From assembly GCF_019449565.1 (NCBI RefSeq), contig NZ_JAGRPM010000033.1, positions 1 through 64,000 on the forward strand: a stretch of 64,000 nt of DNA, in the 5' to 3' direction. Every line of letters begins with the position of its first letter. Position 1 is the first letter of the stretch. Positions 63,314-64,000 of the stretch are shown here, in pieces. The stretch is from Rhodoblastus sp. (GTDB lineage Bacteria > Pseudomonadota > Alphaproteobacteria > Rhizobiales > Beijerinckiaceae). The notes beneath the pieces are model-generated. The model searched no databases and had not been told where the DNA came from. It saw nothing but the letters and a program-made list of their open reading frames with translations. Both the position numbers and the translations under genes were made by a program.

Positions 63314-63374
63314 TCGTCTTGAATTTACCTCATCGTTGCGCTCAACCTAAGGTCAATTCTCAAGAGAGCGCCGG

Positions 63375-64000
63375 ATGCCGGAAAAAGACGACTATCGCCT
63401 GTCCTCGCCCACCATTTTCCTGGTGCGCATGGTGGTGTTCCTGATTTTGGTCGGGTTCGTCGCCGCGATCCTGCATAGCCAGATTGAAACCGCTTTCATG
63501 GCCAATCCCGGCCTGAACGGCCTCATCGTGGCGGCGGCGGCGCTGGGCGTGCTGCTGGCGCTGACGCAGGTGGCGCGGCTTTATCGTGAAATCGCCTGGG
63601 TCAATGCGCATGACGACGGCGCGCCCGCAAGGCTTCCCGCTCTGCTCGCGCCGATGGCGCGGATCGTCGGGCCAAAGGGCAAGGCGCCCCTCTCGCCGCA
63701 GATCCTGCGGCTGGTGCTGGATTCGGTCGCCACGCGCCTCGACGAATCGCGCGAGACGTCGCGCTATCTCACCGGCCTTCTGGTATTTCTCGGCCTGCTC
63801 GGCACCTTTTGGGGCCTGCTGGAGACGGTCGGCTCCATCGGCGGCGTCATCGCCTCGCTGCAGGGCGGCGGCGAAACGACCTCCCTGTTCAATGATCTCA
63901 AATCCGGCCTCGCCCGTCCGCTCGCGGGCATGAGCCTCGCCTTCACCTCCTCGCTGTTCGGCCTTTCCGGCTCGCTGGTGCTCGGCTTTCTCGATCTACA
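63375..64000 (+). CDS. MotA/TolQ/ExbB-family proton channel protein (cut by window end)
   Basis: 208 codons are visible from the ATG at 63375 and the frame stays open to the last base. An N-terminal transmembrane helix (FLVRMVVFLILVGFVAAIL) and a second (LIVAAAALGVLLALTQ) precede a cytoplasmic loop. Then come RYLTGLLVFLGLLGTFWGLLETVGSI and GMSLAFTSSLFGLSGSL, the conserved family helices that line the proton path. Proteins like this are encoded before an OmpA/MotB-like peptidoglycan-binding partner in Hyphomicrobiales, expected just beyond the window. It is not the flagellar MotA type by length and start. Confidence 0.85.
   Translation, partial: MPEKDDYRLSSPTIFLVRMVVFLILVGFVAAILHSQIETAFMANPGLNGLIVAAAALGVLLALTQVARLYREIAWVNAHDDGAPARLPALLAPMARIVGPKGKAPLSPQILRLVLDSVATRLDESRETSRYLTGLLVFLGLLGTFWGLLETVGSIGGVIASLQGGGETTSLFNDLKSGLARPLAGMSLAFTSSLFGLSGSLVLGFLDL

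Overview
This is a high-GC bacterial chromosome segment with dense, mostly housekeeping gene content. It carries the alphaproteobacterial general stress response trio (PhyR, NepR, EcfG), the cell-cycle phosphotransferase ChpT, a DUF1134 (EipA-like) protein, a ZapA/DUF4164 pair and a tkt-gap-pgk-fba run. Together these point to Alphaproteobacteria, order Hyphomicrobiales (Rhizobiales). A Beijerinckiaceae/Methylocystaceae-type organism would fit, but that last step is an impression, not something the sequence proves.

Layout. 1-2.3 kb: the 3' end of glnA with its terminator, an MgtC-family membrane protein and two small exported proteins. 2.3-9.7 kb: a pbpC/alpha-2-macroglobulin operon. 9.8-11.5 kb: the general stress response locus, with a perfect EcfG-type promoter in front of nepR-ecfG. 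11.5-15.5 kb: a TetR repressor divergent from an EmrAB-type efflux operon, with a palindromic operator inside the promoter spacer. 15.5-19.2 kb: a membrane-anchored coiled-coil protein, DUF1134, CysQ, ChpT and tRNA-Ser(GGA). 19.3-20.5 kb: two orphan genes and a minus-strand terminator without an obvious gene. 20.5-23.8 kb: an ECF sigma factor/anti-sigma/subtilisin-like protease operon. 23.8-27.8 kb: CorA, a LOG-family protein, an MBL-fold exonuclease and a small cysteine-repeat membrane protein. 28-31.4 kb: a surface-polysaccharide type cluster (GT2, GNAT/FemAB-like, acyltransferase-3). 31.4-35.9 kb: an RND efflux pair. 36-40 kb: cell-wall enzymes (lytic transglycosylase, L,D-transpeptidase, SleB-type hydrolase). 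40.1-40.6 kb: a tiny DUF559 endonuclease cassette bracketed by 50-bp inverted repeats. 40.6-43.8 kb: glyQS. 44-51 kb: a Gly/Trp-rich exported protein, TrmN6-like methyltransferase, DUF2007, polyprenyl synthase, esterase, Atm1-type ABC transporter and a second acyltransferase-3. 51-54.7 kb: a histone-H1-like tailed protein, a MetX-like acyltransferase, a phasin-like/LuxR fusion, ZapA and DUF4164. 55-60.7 kb: central carbon metabolism (tkt, gap, pgk, fba). 60.7-64 kb: ThiE-like, Sel1-repeat, SuhB and the 5' part of a MotA/TolQ/ExbB-family protein.

Regulation is the most interesting theme. The EcfG-type motif GGAAC-N16-CGTT occurs in front of nepR-ecfG, in front of the Gly/Trp-rich exported protein and in front of fba, so the stress regulon may have members in this window. 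A separate, less expected observation is a transcription-factor-like protein with a phasin-like helical domain fused to a LuxR HTH. Its upstream region carries CTGC-N3-GCAG, the operator type described for the polyhydroxybutyrate regulator PhaR. The DUF559 cassette is the best candidate for a minimal mobile or selfish element. No CRISPR array, prophage, insertion sequence or large island was seen.
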